Shown one piece after another: positions 39,129 to 49,205 of a DNA stretch of 64,000 nucleotides. This stretch comes from Streptomyces sp. NBC_01451 (GTDB lineage: Bacteria > Actinomycetota > Actinomycetes > Streptomycetales > Streptomycetaceae). The DNA is taken from assembly GCF_036227485.1 (NCBI RefSeq), contig NZ_CP109479.1:8184001-8248000 (forward strand), written 5' to 3'. Numbering within the stretch: the first letter of the stretch is position 1; every line of letters starts with the position of its first letter. The notes below the pieces were generated by a model. It was given only the letters and a program-made list of their open reading frames with translations. It had not been told where the DNA came from and made no database searches. The translations under genes and the position numbers were made by a program.

Positions 39129-40994
39129 TCAGGGGGCCGACGGATCCTGGGGCCCGCGCCCGGACAGAACCTCCCCGTATGCCTGCATGAGGTCCGGCAG
39201 TCGCAAGGTCGACAAGTCGTCCCGCGTCAGCATCCCCGGATACACCGACAGCCGCAGATCCCGGTACGCACAGCTCTTCTCGTACAGCGTCCGCAGGAAC
39301 CGCCCGTTGCCCAGCTCGTCGATCCACCCCTGGTCCACCACATGCCCGGCGATCGAGCGCAGCTCGTCCAGCGCCTCCTCGTCCCACACGTCACCGTTCT
39401 CCGCCGCCAGCACCTCACCGATGGAGGTCAGTTCGAGCGGACGGTACGAGGGAAAGTCGACGCGGGTCGTGAAGCGGGACGACAGCCCGGGGTTGGCGGC
39501 GAGGAGCCGGTCCATGCCCTCCGGATAGCCGGCCAGGATCACCACCAGGTGGTCCCGGTTGTCCTCGGCCCGTTTCAGCAGCACCTGCAGCGCCTCGTCG
39601 CCGTACGCGTCGCCCTTGCCGTACCCGGAGTTGGAGAGCGAGTAGGCCTCGTCGACGAACAGGACGCCCCCGATCGCGGAGTCGATCAGCTCGTTGGCCT
39701 TCACAGCGGTCTGGCCGAGATACTCGCCGACCAGGTCCGCCCGCTGCGCCTCGACCAGATGGTCGCCGCCGAGCAGCCCGAGCGCGTAGAACACCCGCCC
39801 GAGGATGCGGGCCACGGTCGTCTTGCCGGTGCCCGACGGGCCCGAGAAGACGAAGTGCCGCTTCGGGGGTTGTACCGGCAGTCCCTGCCCCGCCCGCAGC
39901 CGCGCCATGTTCAGCTGTGCGGAGAGCGCCTTCACCTGGCGCTTCACCGGTTCCAGGCCCACCATGCACTCCAGCTGGGCCAGTGCCTCCTCCAGCAGCG
40001 CGGGGTCGGTCGGGCCGGTCGGCAGCGGCTGCACGGGCAGGGCGGCCTTCTCCCGCACCGAGTCGGTCGCCGACGGCAACGGGCTGCCGGGGGGCGGGAG
40101 TTCGGGCTCCGAGAGCTTCAGGTCGCGGCCCTCGCCGCCGAAGAGGGGGTCGATGCCGTCCGGGCTCTCCAGCAGCTCCTGCCCGATTCCGGTGAGCGTG
40201 ATGGCCGCGAGGTCGGCCGCCTCGTCGTACCCGTCGCCCTCGGAGATCGCGGCGAGCCGCGCCGAGGTGTCCATGAACGCGGCGTCCACCCGGTGCACGG
40301 CCCGGTACAGGGGCAGGGCCGCGGCAGAGCGGCCCGTACCCTCGTGGGCCCGCGCCAGCCAGTACCGCAGCTCCTTGCGCTGTGGCTGCTCACTGCGACA
40401 GCGCATCAACGCGGACGACAGCAGCGGCTCGGCCTGCCTGAACATCTCCAGGCGCACCCGGGCCATCCCGCCGAACAGGCCCGCCTCGATACCCAGCATC
40501 GCGTCGTTGATCAACGGGTCGGTGTGCCGGACCAGTTGCTCCCAGTCCTTGACGAGATAGGCGCGGCACGCGTGCAGGAAACGAACCTGCGGGTCGGTGT
40601 CCACCGGTGGCAGACCGGCCAACGCACGGTCCAGCTCCGGCACATGGCGGCCGTCCAGCCAGTGCGAGGCGTGCGCGAGCAGCAGATCGCGCGGGCTTTC
40701 GAGCACGGGCTGCACCCACCAGCCCAGCCAGTACCAGGAGTTGAGGGTCCGGCGGTGGCGGGAACGCTGCTCCCCGAAGCGCTCGCGGTGCCGGAACATC
40801 CGTAGCAGCGCGGTCGTCGTGTCGACGCGCAGCGCATGCAGTCCGAGCCAGCCGTCGGCCATCCCCGGATCCATCCGCACCGCGGTGCGGAACTCCTCCT
40901 CCGCCTGCGGATAGGCGCCCATCGTGTAGGCGTCCACACCTCGCAGCCAGGCGAGGTCGGCCGGGGCCTCGGGGCCCTGCCTGCCGAAGTCCAT
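39129..40994 (-). CDS. CbxX/CfqX (EccA-like) AAA ATPase with TPR-like N-terminus
   Basis: 621 aa. The N-terminal half is a TPR-like helical solenoid (AYPQAEEEFRTAVRMDPGMADGWLGL). The C-terminal half is an AAA+ ATPase: Walker A FSGPSGTGKTTVARIL, GGVLFVDEAYSL as Walker B, and a FTTRVDFPSYRP sensor region. The layout is that of CbxX/EccA, which act as rubisco activases or in type VII secretion. No other type VII gene is in the window. ATG 40994 has GGGGGA just upstream; GTG 40997 is an alternative. Confidence 0.87.
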   Translation of the reverse strand: MDFGRQGPEAPADLAWLRGVDAYTMGAYPQAEEEFRTAVRMDPGMADGWLGLHALRVDTTTALLRMFRHRERFGEQRSRHRRTLNSWYWLGWWVQPVLESPRDLLLAHASHWLDGRHVPELDRALAGLPPVDTDPQVRFLHACRAYLVKDWEQLVRHTDPLINDAMLGIEAGLFGGMARVRLEMFRQAEPLLSSALMRCRSEQPQRKELRYWLARAHEGTGRSAAALPLYRAVHRVDAAFMDTSARLAAISEGDGYDEAADLAAITLTGIGQELLESPDGIDPLFGGEGRDLKLSEPELPPPGSPLPSATDSVREKAALPVQPLPTGPTDPALLEEALAQLECMVGLEPVKRQVKALSAQLNMARLRAGQGLPVQPPKRHFVFSGPSGTGKTTVARILGRVFYALGLLGGDHLVEAQRADLVGEYLGQTAVKANELIDSAIGGVLFVDEAYSLSNSGYGKGDAYGDEALQVLLKRAEDNRDHLVVILAGYPEGMDRLLAANPGLSSRFTTRVDFPSYRPLELTSIGEVLAAENGDVWDEEALDELRSIAGHVVDQGWIDELGNGRFLRTLYEKSCAYRDLRLSVYPGMLTRDDLSTLRLPDLMQAYGEVLSGRGPQDPSAP

Positions 40995-41424
40995 CACGTC
41001 CCCCACAAACCGTGCCCCCGATTGCCTCTCCGACGGGCCGGTGCCCGTCGGCAGCTTGGTCGAACCACTGTGCCGCGGACGGGAGTTGCAACGGTGCGCA
41101 GAGCAGCCGTCCGAGTCGCACCGAGGGCATCGTACCTGCGCTTCACGTGCCCGCAGCAGGGTGCCGTACAGGCTGTTTGACGAGGTGGGAGCAGATGGGG
41201 CGCACGCGGCGCGGTCACCGAGGGTGAACGTATCGCGCCTCGGAGCGGCCCGAAAACGGGCCGCGGGCAGAACGAAGCCCCCGATCACGGGGGAACAACC
41301 GGGGGCTTCGCGACTGCGGGCGGCTACGAACGGCCGCGCATTGAGAACGTAAGTCCTGTACGGCCCACCGGTCAAGCCGAGTTGAAGCACTCGGACAAGT
41401 TGCCTGGCAAGGGTCTTCACAAGT
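40995..41424. other. 430-bp gap upstream of the AAA ATPase gene
   Basis: No convincing gene. It holds the hairpin at 41274-41309 and, presumably, the promoter of the leftward AAA gene, but no clear -35/-10 pair was seen. Open frames here are short and unrecognised. Confidence 0.5.
41274..41309 (-). terminator. Hairpin terminator of the uridine-kinase-like gene
   Basis: The 10-bp perfect stem GAAGCCCCCG (41274-41283) with CGGGGGCTTC (41300-41309) lies 116 bases beyond the stop of the leftward kinase gene. Confidence 0.65.
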
Positions 41425-42093
41425 TCAGCACACAGCCGATGGGCCGTCACGGTGAGTGAGATCCTGGTCTGCTCCAATGCTCCCGGCAGGCCCCGGGTGT
41501 ACCTCGTACCCCTCGCCGCACTGTCGTACCAACAGGTCGGCGAACGGACGTGAGGGGTCCGCGGCGAAGTGCCGGCGTTCCGCGCCGACCCACCCGGCCC
41601 AGAACTCGCTCTGTTCCGCCCCGTCCCGCGAACGTCCGCGCGCCCAGGCCTCCTCGTCCGCCAGTTCCATCCACAACAGCCGCGCCAGAAACGGCCGAAG
41701 CGCACGACGTCCGGCCCCGACCCCCTCGATCAGCATCACGGGCGCGGCCGGCAGCGTCCGGGCCGGTCCGAAGTGCCGGGACGTCCAGTTGTAGGGGGCG
41801 TAGGAGGCGTTGTCGCCGCGCCGCAGGGGCTCGATCACCTGGCCGAGCAGGCGTCGCGTCCACTCGAACAGTTCGTCGTGGGTGGCGATGTCGTCGAGGT
41901 GGAGCACGGGCGCCCCGTCGAGAGCGGCGGCCAGCTGTCCGGTGAACGTGGTCTTCCCGGACCCCGCGTGTCCGTCGACGGCGATCAGCCGGACCGGGCC
42001 GCAGGAGGGCGGCAGTCGGCGAAGAGTGCGTGCGAGGTCGTGGATGGCGGTTCCCGGAGGGCGCTGGAATGCGGACATAATGCCAGGGGCCAT
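41425..42093 (-). CDS. Uridine-kinase-like P-loop NTPase
   Basis: About 222 aa. Walker A IAVDGHAGSGKTTFTGQLA, then LHLDDI as a lid/Walker-B-like Asp pair, and YAPYNWTSRHFG, the YDxP-type substrate loop of uridine kinases. Probably phosphorylates uridine/cytidine or a related nucleoside. ATG 42093 and ATG 42078 are both possible starts; neither has a strong Shine-Dalgarno. Confidence 0.8.
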   Translation of the reverse strand: MAPGIMSAFQRPPGTAIHDLARTLRRLPPSCGPVRLIAVDGHAGSGKTTFTGQLAAALDGAPVLHLDDIATHDELFEWTRRLLGQVIEPLRRGDNASYAPYNWTSRHFGPARTLPAAPVMLIEGVGAGRRALRPFLARLLWMELADEEAWARGRSRDGAEQSEFWAGWVGAERRHFAADPSRPFADLLVRQCGEGYEVHPGPAGSIGADQDLTHRDGPSAVC

Positions 42094-42272
42094 TCTAGGG
42101 ACCGGCCGGGTACCTCCGTCGCCCGCGCCCCAGGTCACGCCAATGGTCGAGACCAAAATTCCTGGGCGTGGCATGGCCCGAAGTGCTGGCAGGAGCGGGT
42201 TGTCGGCGGCCATAGTGGGCGCACAGCCGTGCACCGTCCCGCCCGCCTAGGTCACCCGGGGGTCACCCGCCC

Positions 42273-43637
42273 ATGAGCAGAGCCGAAGAGCCGTCCCGCA
42301 GAACCGTCCTCGCCGCGGCGGTCGCCGCCGCCGTCGCGGGCAGCGCCGGTCCGGCCGCCGCCGGCACCCCGGCCGCGACCGTCGGCGAGGCCGCTGCCGA
42401 CTCCGCCCGCCCGGTCGACAACCGCGCCTGGACCTCGTCCGCGGACTGGTGCGCGGGTACGGCCAAGGGCACCCGTGTGGTCGCCGGCGCGCGGCCCGGC
42501 GTCGCGATCGGTGCTCCGGTCGGCACGGTCGACTACACCGACCCGCACACCGGCGGGACGGCGGCCTGGGAGTACGCGACCTGGACGTCTCCCGTGCACC
42601 GGCTCACGGTGCCGGCGACCGAGGTCATCGCCTCCTGGAACGCGCGCACCCCGGCCGGCACCTGGCTCCAGGTCGAGCTGACCGGCACCTACTCCGACGG
42701 CACGGCCACACCCTGGTACGTCATGGGCCGCTGGGCCTCCGGCGACCAGGACATCAAGCGGACCTCCGTCGACGACCAGACCGACGACAGGAGCACGGTC
42801 TGGACCGACACCTTCGCCATCGACGACCCGGCCACAGGGCTGCGCCTGGTCTCGTACCGGCTGCGCCTGATCCTCTACCGCAAGCCCGGCACCACGGCCA
42901 CACCCACGGTCTGGCGGCTCGGCGCGATGGGCTCCGACGTCCCTGACCGCTTCACCGTCCCCGCCTCGACCCCCGGACCCGCCGGGGAACTGATCGTCCC
43001 GCGCTACTCGCAGGAGATCCACAGCGGCCAGTACCCCGAGTACGACAACGGCGGTGAGGCCTGGTGCAGCCCCACCTCCTCGCAGATGATCATCGAGTAC
43101 TGGGGCCGGAAGCCCACGGCCGCACAACTGGCCTGGGTCGACCCGTCCTACGCCGACCCCCAGGTGTGCCACGCGGCCCGCTTCACCTACGACTTCCAGT
43201 ACGGCGGCTGCGGCAACTGGCCCTTCAACGCGGCCTACGCGGCGACCTACAAGGACCTCCAGGGTGTGGTCACCCGGCTCGGCTCGCTCACCGACCTGGA
43301 GACGCTGATCGCGGCCGGCATCCCGGCCATAACGTCCCAGTCGTTCCTCAAGACCGAACTGACGGGGGCGGGTTACGGCACCTCCGGTCATCTGATGACC
43401 GTGATCGGCTTCACCGCCGACGGAGACGTGATCGCCAACGATCCGTTCTCGGCGACCGACGAGGCCGTACGCCGGGTCTACGCGCGGCGGGAATTCGAGA
43501 ACATCTGGCTGCGGACCAAGCGGTACAACGCCGGCGGCAAGGTCGTGTCCGGCACCGGCGGCGTCTGCTACCTGTACTTCCCGGCCCGGCCGACCCCCGC
43601 TCAGCTCGCCGCGCTCGCGGCAGTGGGTGTGCGCTGA
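42273..43637 (+). CDS. Tat-exported C39-like cysteine peptidase
   Basis: 454 aa. Tat signal: SRRTVLAAAVAAAVAG. The N-terminal half (about residues 50-240) is a beta-rich domain. The C-terminal half is a peptidase C39-like domain with catalytic Cys in GGEAWCSPTSSQMI, His in GTSGHLMTVIGF, and Asp in IANDPFSATD. It probably cuts peptides outside the cell. Confidence 0.88.
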   Translation: MSRAEEPSRRTVLAAAVAAAVAGSAGPAAAGTPAATVGEAAADSARPVDNRAWTSSADWCAGTAKGTRVVAGARPGVAIGAPVGTVDYTDPHTGGTAAWEYATWTSPVHRLTVPATEVIASWNARTPAGTWLQVELTGTYSDGTATPWYVMGRWASGDQDIKRTSVDDQTDDRSTVWTDTFAIDDPATGLRLVSYRLRLILYRKPGTTATPTVWRLGAMGSDVPDRFTVPASTPGPAGELIVPRYSQEIHSGQYPEYDNGGEAWCSPTSSQMIIEYWGRKPTAAQLAWVDPSYADPQVCHAARFTYDFQYGGCGNWPFNAAYAATYKDLQGVVTRLGSLTDLETLIAAGIPAITSQSFLKTELTGAGYGTSGHLMTVIGFTADGDVIANDPFSATDEAVRRVYARREFENIWLRTKRYNAGGKVVSGTGGVCYLYFPARPTPAQLAALAAVGVR

Positions 43638-43665
43638 GCGCAGGACGACACGTGACGGCGTGAGG

Positions 43666-43689
43666 CGGCCCCCGGGAGACCGGGGGCCG
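43666..43689 (+). terminator. Hairpin terminator
   Basis: CGGCCCCCGG (43666-43675) pairs with CCGGGGGCCG (43680-43689) around GAGA, then GTTTT follows within 10 bases. It ends the C39 peptidase transcript. Confidence 0.75.
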
Positions 43690-43801
43690 TCCGTTTTCCG
43701 GCGGCATGTGACCAACGTCTCCGTCGCGAAAGCCCCGATGAATGGCAAGGTGGACAGAACGGTGGGGGGAGTCCATCGCACACCGACCTCAGTGAGATGC
43801 C

Positions 43802-43945
43802 ATGACCGCGAGCACTGCCGCAGCCCCCGCCCGCACCCGTACCGGTGGTCCCCGGGAGGACGGTCCGAAGATCTTCGAGCACGTCATGGGCTGGACGTTC
43901 GTGGTCGTGGTCGCGATGTTCGTCGCCCAGCTGGGTCTGCTCTGA
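43802..43945 (+). CDS. SCO1431-like single-helix membrane microprotein
   Basis: 47 aa: a Thr/Ala/Pro/Arg-rich N-terminus, then KIFEHVMGWTFVVVVAMFVA and QLGLL, a single membrane helix near the C-terminus. The length, sequence and position match what is remembered as the SCO1431 family of small Streptomyces membrane proteins. Too short for most gene callers. GAG lies six to eight bases upstream. Role unknown. Confidence 0.8.
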   Translation: MTASTAAAPARTRTGGPREDGPKIFEHVMGWTFVVVVAMFVAQLGLL

Positions 43946-44064
43946 CCCGGTGCGATCCGCGTCGGGCCGGCTGCCCGCACTGTCGATCAGAGTCGAACGT
44001 GCAGGTGGCTCGGGTCTGCCATACTTCGGATGTCCCGCCCGCAGTTGGAGACCAGGGCCCCAAG

Positions 44065-44724
44065 TTGAACAGTAGTCGACAGCCTGCCACCGAACGCCCG
44101 CGGGCGCGCGGCACCGACCGCTCCCTGGCGCGACGTGCCGAACTCATCGCCATCGGACGCAAGTTGTTCGCCGACAGGTCGTACGACGCACTGTCCATGG
44201 ACGACATCGCACGGCAGGCACAGGTCGCCAAGGGGCTGATCTACTACTACTTCCAGTCGAAGCGCGGCTATTACCTCGCCATCGTCGAGGACTCGGTCGC
44301 CGACCTGGTCACCTTCGCGTCCAGCGGCCTCGACCATGCCCCCGTGGACCGGGTGCACCGCACGATCGACTGCTACCTGCGCTTCGCTGAGCACAACCAG
44401 GCCGCATACCGCACGATCGTCAGCGGCGGCGTCGGCTTCGACGCCGAGGTGCACGCCATCCGGGACGGGGTGCGCGAGGCCATCGTCGCGACCATCGCCG
44501 AGGGCGCGTACGGCAGACAGGACGTCGCTCCGCTGGCCCGCATGGGCCTGTTCGGCTGGGTGTGCAGCGTGGAGGGTGCCACCCTCGACTGGATCGACCG
44601 CCCCGAACTCTCCCGCGACATCATGCGCGAACTCCTCGTGAAGATGCTGGGCGGCGCACTGCGCGCCATCGAGGAACTCGACCCCGCGTATGTGACACCG
44701 GAGCCCGCCCGCCGGGACAACTGA
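44065..44724 (+). CDS. TetR family transcriptional regulator
   Basis: About 219 aa. HTH in the N-terminus: GRKLFADRSYDALSMDDIARQAQVAKGLIYYYFQSKRGYY split over three helices. The C-terminal ligand domain is generic. Start TTG 44065 is uncertain; no strong Shine-Dalgarno. Convergent with the chitinase gene. A TetR-type palindrome is found at 46174. Confidence 0.82.
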   Translation: MNSSRQPATERPRARGTDRSLARRAELIAIGRKLFADRSYDALSMDDIARQAQVAKGLIYYYFQSKRGYYLAIVEDSVADLVTFASSGLDHAPVDRVHRTIDCYLRFAEHNQAAYRTIVSGGVGFDAEVHAIRDGVREAIVATIAEGAYGRQDVAPLARMGLFGWVCSVEGATLDWIDRPELSRDIMRELLVKMLGGALRAIEELDPAYVTPEPARRDN

Positions 44725-44777
44725 CGGCAGGGGGCGAAGGCTCGTGGCCTCCGCCCCCGACCGCCCTCCGGGTGCGC

Positions 44778-46034
<1,257 letters not shown>

Positions 46035-46093
46035 CGAGGAGTCTCCTCGGGAGGGAGGGGAGCGTGGGGGAGGTGGTGTCAGGAACCGAGGGC

Positions 46094-46137
46094 ACAGTAA
46101 GAGGACTAGACCAGTGCGGTCAATGGTTCGGACCAAT
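46094..46137 (-). promoter_or_regulatory. Chitinase promoter with two DasR-like (dre) sites
   Basis: Minus strand: ATTGGTCCGAACCATT (46122-46137) and ACTGGTCTAGTCCTCT (46100-46115). Each matches 13 of 16 bases of the dre consensus ACTGGTCTAGACCAGT. A -35 TTGACC (46118-46123) and a -10 TACTGT (46094-46099) with 18-bp spacing lie across them. DasR should repress the gene until chitin-derived amino sugars accumulate. The rest of the gap 46035-46356 holds the ACAD promoter and a TetR-type palindrome. Confidence 0.8.
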
Positions 46138-46173
46138 TCCCGGCCGAGTCCGCCGCGCCGAGGTGTGATCGAA

Positions 46174-46187
46174 TAAACGCTCGTTAA
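46174..46187. promoter_or_regulatory. TetR-type palindrome upstream of the acyl-CoA dehydrogenase
   Basis: TAAACGCTCGTTAA contains the palindrome AACG-CT-CGTT, a form common for TetR-family regulators of acyl-CoA metabolism. It lies 170 bases upstream of the dehydrogenase start. The nearby TetR gene (44065) is a candidate binder. Confidence 0.5.
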
Positions 46188-46356
46188 CCAGTGACGGCAT
46201 GCCGCCGATCGGGCATACTCGCAGCTCCACAGCCGTTCGCCGACCGCTTCCGCGACCCGGAAGGGCCAGCATCGGCCGTGACCAGTGAGACCGGCGGACG
46301 CCACCCTACTCAGGCGCGCGTGTGCCGTCGCGCCCGACAGGGAGGAGAGCGTCGAC

Positions 46357-47529
46357 ATGCCCGACCACGCCCCGCAGCCGGTGGACCGTCAACTGCCCAC
46401 GGACGAGGCCCGGGACCTGATCTCGCTCGTCCGTGACATCGCCGGGCGCGAGATCGCCCCGAAGGCGGCCGAGGAGGAGGAAGCCGGCCGCTTCCCGCGC
46501 GAAGTCTTCACCCTCCTCTCGGAGTCGGGGCTGCTCGGCCTCCCGTACTCCTCCGACCACGGCGGCGGCGACCAGCCCTACGAGGTCTACCTCCAGGTCC
46601 TCGAAGAGCTCGCCGCGGCCCGTCTCACCGTCGGACTCGGCGCCAGCGTGCACACGCTGTCCTGTCACGCCCTCGCGAGCTACGGCACCAAAGAACAACA
46701 GGCCGAACACCTCCCCGCGATGCTCGGCGGCGGCCTCCTCGGCGCGTACTGCCTCTCCGAACCCGCGTCCGGCTCCGACGCCGCCTCCCTGAGCACGAAG
46801 GCCGTCCGGGACGGCGACGAATGGGTGCTCACCGGCACCAAGGCGTGGATCACGCACGGCGGCATCGCCGACTTCTACACGGTCATGGCACGCACCGGTG
46901 AGGAGGGCCCGCGAGGAATCACCGCTTTCCTCGCCCCCGGCGACGCGGCGGGACTGGGCGCCGCCGCGCCGGAACGGAAGATGGGCCTCAAGGGCTCACC
47001 GACCGCGCAGGTCAACTTCGACGGGGTCCGGCTGGGCGCCGGCCGACGCATCGGCGAGGAGGGCCAGGGCTTCGCGATCGCACTGTCCGCGCTCGACTCC
47101 GGACGCCTCGGCATCGCGGCCTGCGCAATCGGCCTGGCCCAGGCGGCACTCGACGAGGCGGTGGCCTACGCGACCGGACGTCGGCAGTTCGGGCGGCCGA
47201 TCTCCGACTTCCAGGGGCTGCGCTTCCTGCTCGCCGACATGGCCACCCAGATCGAGGCGGGCCGGGCGCTGTACCTCGCGGCGGCACGGCTGCGCGACGC
47301 GGGCCGGCCGTTCGCCAAGCAGGCCGCCATGGCCAAACTCCTGTGCACCGACACGGCGATGAAGGTGACGACCGACGCGGTCCAGGTGCTCGGCGGCTAC
47401 GGCTACACCGCGGACTTCCCCGTGGAGCGCTACATGCGCGAAGCCAAGGTCCTGCAGATCGTCGAGGGCACCAACCAGATCCAGCGGATGGTCATCGCCC
47501 GTCACCTGGCTGGCCCGGAGACGCGCTGA
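46357..47529 (+). CDS. Acyl-CoA dehydrogenase
   Basis: 390 aa. All three ACAD domains: helical N-terminus, beta barrel with YCLSEPASGSDAASL and the WITHGG flavin-contact, and C-terminal helices ending QIVEGTNQIQRMVIARHL, which carries the catalytic Glu. Substrate chain length is not deducible. ATG 46357 with GGAGGAG upstream; a longer in-frame start at 46285 lacks a site. Confidence 0.93.
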   Translation: MPDHAPQPVDRQLPTDEARDLISLVRDIAGREIAPKAAEEEEAGRFPREVFTLLSESGLLGLPYSSDHGGGDQPYEVYLQVLEELAAARLTVGLGASVHTLSCHALASYGTKEQQAEHLPAMLGGGLLGAYCLSEPASGSDAASLSTKAVRDGDEWVLTGTKAWITHGGIADFYTVMARTGEEGPRGITAFLAPGDAAGLGAAAPERKMGLKGSPTAQVNFDGVRLGAGRRIGEEGQGFAIALSALDSGRLGIAACAIGLAQAALDEAVAYATGRRQFGRPISDFQGLRFLLADMATQIEAGRALYLAAARLRDAGRPFAKQAAMAKLLCTDTAMKVTTDAVQVLGGYGYTADFPVERYMREAKVLQIVEGTNQIQRMVIARHLAGPETR

Positions 47530-47779
47530 ACGGGTCGATCACGATCCCGAGCCCGAGCGGCGGCGCCGCGAGCCGGACCCACTCCGAGTCGTAGCGCCCC
47601 GGCAGGGTGCGGCCGGCGTCGGCCCAGGTGCGCAGCAGGGCGCGGTAGATCGGCGGGTCCGGCGGTGCCGGTGGGTTCGGCCGGCTCTGGGTCGACAGAC
47701 CCCGCGGAACCGATTCTGCCGGGCCGGAGTCGTAGAACTGGCGCTGGCGCCCCTGCGCCGCGTACATGGGGGTCGTCAT
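47492..47779 (-). CDS. Small conserved hypothetical protein
   Basis: 95 aa, rich in Pro, ending VRLAAPPLGLGIVIDPFSAS. No known domain. It overlaps the 3' end of the dehydrogenase gene by 38 bp on the opposite strand. Gene order suggests an equivalent of the S. coelicolor gene at the same place, but start and Shine-Dalgarno are weak. An alternative frame (47502-47789) is less protein-like. Confidence 0.5.
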   Translation of the reverse strand: MTTPMYAAQGRQRQFYDSGPAESVPRGLSTQSRPNPPAPPDPPIYRALLRTWADAGRTLPGRYDSEWVRLAAPPLGLGIVIDPFSASPGQPGDGR

Positions 47780-47926
47780 GCCAGGGCAACGCGGTGACGG
47801 TCGATCAGGTCACCGCGCGCCGGATTCGGCCCTGCGTTCGCGACGGCACACGCGCGCACCGGACCCGCACCACGGCAGCCTGCGTGCCATGGTGTAGGGA
47901 CAGCCAGGAGGTTCGAGCGGATGCGC

Positions 47927-48364
47927 TCAGGCGGCGTAGCGCCGCAGCACGGGCACCCGGATCGGGCGTGAGGCCGGGCCGCCGACGTGCGAGAAGGGCT
48001 GGGTCCGCCAGTCGAGCCCCTGAGGGAGCGTCAACAGCAGGGCGGTGTGCTGCTCCTGGAGGTCCGCGGACTCGTCCGCGGACCTGGCGTCGGCCGCCGC
48101 GCGGCCCGTACCGGCGCAGACCGTGAGCCCGAACGGGTTCCACGGTGAGGCGCACAGGGCGTGCTCCGGCAGGATCTCCTCGTCCGCGAGCAGCGCGATG
48201 GGCTGGGTGCAGTCCGGGCAGATGACCCGGAACATCTCGAAGGTGTCGTAATCGTCGACTTCCTCGATGTCGAGCGCGTCGGGTTCGACGCCCTCCGGCT
48301 CGGACTCGACGACCAACTGGGGCCTCTTGGGCGCGGTGCGACCAGGGCGCTTAAGACTCTGCAT
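47927..48364 (-). CDS. Conserved hypothetical protein with Cys pairs
   Basis: 145 aa. The acidic middle (EPEGVEPDALDIEEVDDYD) is followed by RVICPDCTQPIALLADEE and CASPWNPFGLTVCAGTG, which could bind zinc. ATG 48364 is favoured by GGGGGAG six bases upstream. It is divergent from the Lrp regulator gene. Function unknown. Confidence 0.7.
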   Translation of the reverse strand: MQSLKRPGRTAPKRPQLVVESEPEGVEPDALDIEEVDDYDTFEMFRVICPDCTQPIALLADEEILPEHALCASPWNPFGLTVCAGTGRAAADARSADESADLQEQHTALLLTLPQGLDWRTQPFSHVGGPASRPIRVPVLRRYAA

Positions 48365-48632
48365 GGGTAACTCCCCCTCGGGCTGGGCCGACCAGGCAAC
48401 TGCGGCCTCGGCCACAGCAAGCACTTCCCGCCCCGTCTCGGCGGTAATCACGAGACCATCACGGAGCACGTTCGAGGGCTGTGGCGTTCGTCACATGCCG
48501 TTCGCAGGTGCCCGTGGCGATGCTTTTGTCCCTCGTCCGGCCCACGGGGCACCCTCGGCCACATCACGAACAGGGCATGACCTGCACCGCTCAGGTATCG
48601 GAGGAGATCAACCGCACTGTAGGTTCTGCGCC

Positions 48633-49073
48633 ATGGAGGAGCTGGACCGACAGATCGTGCAGCTGCTCGTCAAGGACGGGCGGATGAGTTACACCGACCT
48701 GGGCAAGGCCACGGGCCTGTCCACGTCTGCCGTGCATCAGCGGGTGCGCCGACTGGAACAGCGCGGCGTCATCCGCGGCTATGCCGCAGTCGTCGACCCG
48801 GAGGCCGTGGGGCTGCCCCTGACGGCCTTCATCTCGGTGAAACCCTTCGACCCCAGCGCCCCGGACGACATCGCGGAACGCCTCCGGGACGTCCCGGAGC
48901 TGGAGGCGTGCCACAGCGTGGCGGGCGAGGAGAACTACATCCTCAAGGTCCGCGTCGCCACCCCCCACGAGCTGGAGGAGCTGCTGGCCAGGGTGCGCAC
49001 CCTCGCGGGCGTCTCGACCCGCACGACGGTGGTCCTGTCGACACCGTACGAGGCGAGACCGCCGAAGATCTGA
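48633..49073 (+). CDS. Lrp/AsnC family transcriptional regulator
   Basis: 146 aa. Helix-turn-helix ELDRQIVQLLVKDGRMSYTDLGKATGLSTSAVHQRV split over helices, then a RAM domain (LPLTAFISVKPFDPS, AGVSTRTTVVLSTPYE). Amino-acid sensing is likely. Distinct from the Lrp gene at 14680. The Shine-Dalgarno is weak. Confidence 0.88.
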   Translation: MEELDRQIVQLLVKDGRMSYTDLGKATGLSTSAVHQRVRRLEQRGVIRGYAAVVDPEAVGLPLTAFISVKPFDPSAPDDIAERLRDVPELEACHSVAGEENYILKVRVATPHELEELLARVRTLAGVSTRTTVVLSTPYEARPPKI

Positions 49074-49205
49074 CGCCGTGCCCGGCTGCGGGCAGTCGTT
49101 CCGCCGGGGCGACGGGGGAGGGCGGGCACGGTCACCGGGCGCGGGGCACCGGGTCAAACGGGCCCCAGGTGCGGCGCCGGGGAGGACGGGCGGGAAACTG
49201 GCCCC

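Noticed and set aside
41240..41424. tRNA gene in the gap by the AAA ATPase
   Set aside because: The hairpin is a simple GAAGCCCCCG stem; no TPsiC or anticodon arm could be placed.
47502..47789. Alternative minus-strand gene in another frame over 47492-47779
   Set aside because: Arg/Pro/Gly-rich shadow product; the 47492 frame looks more like a protein.
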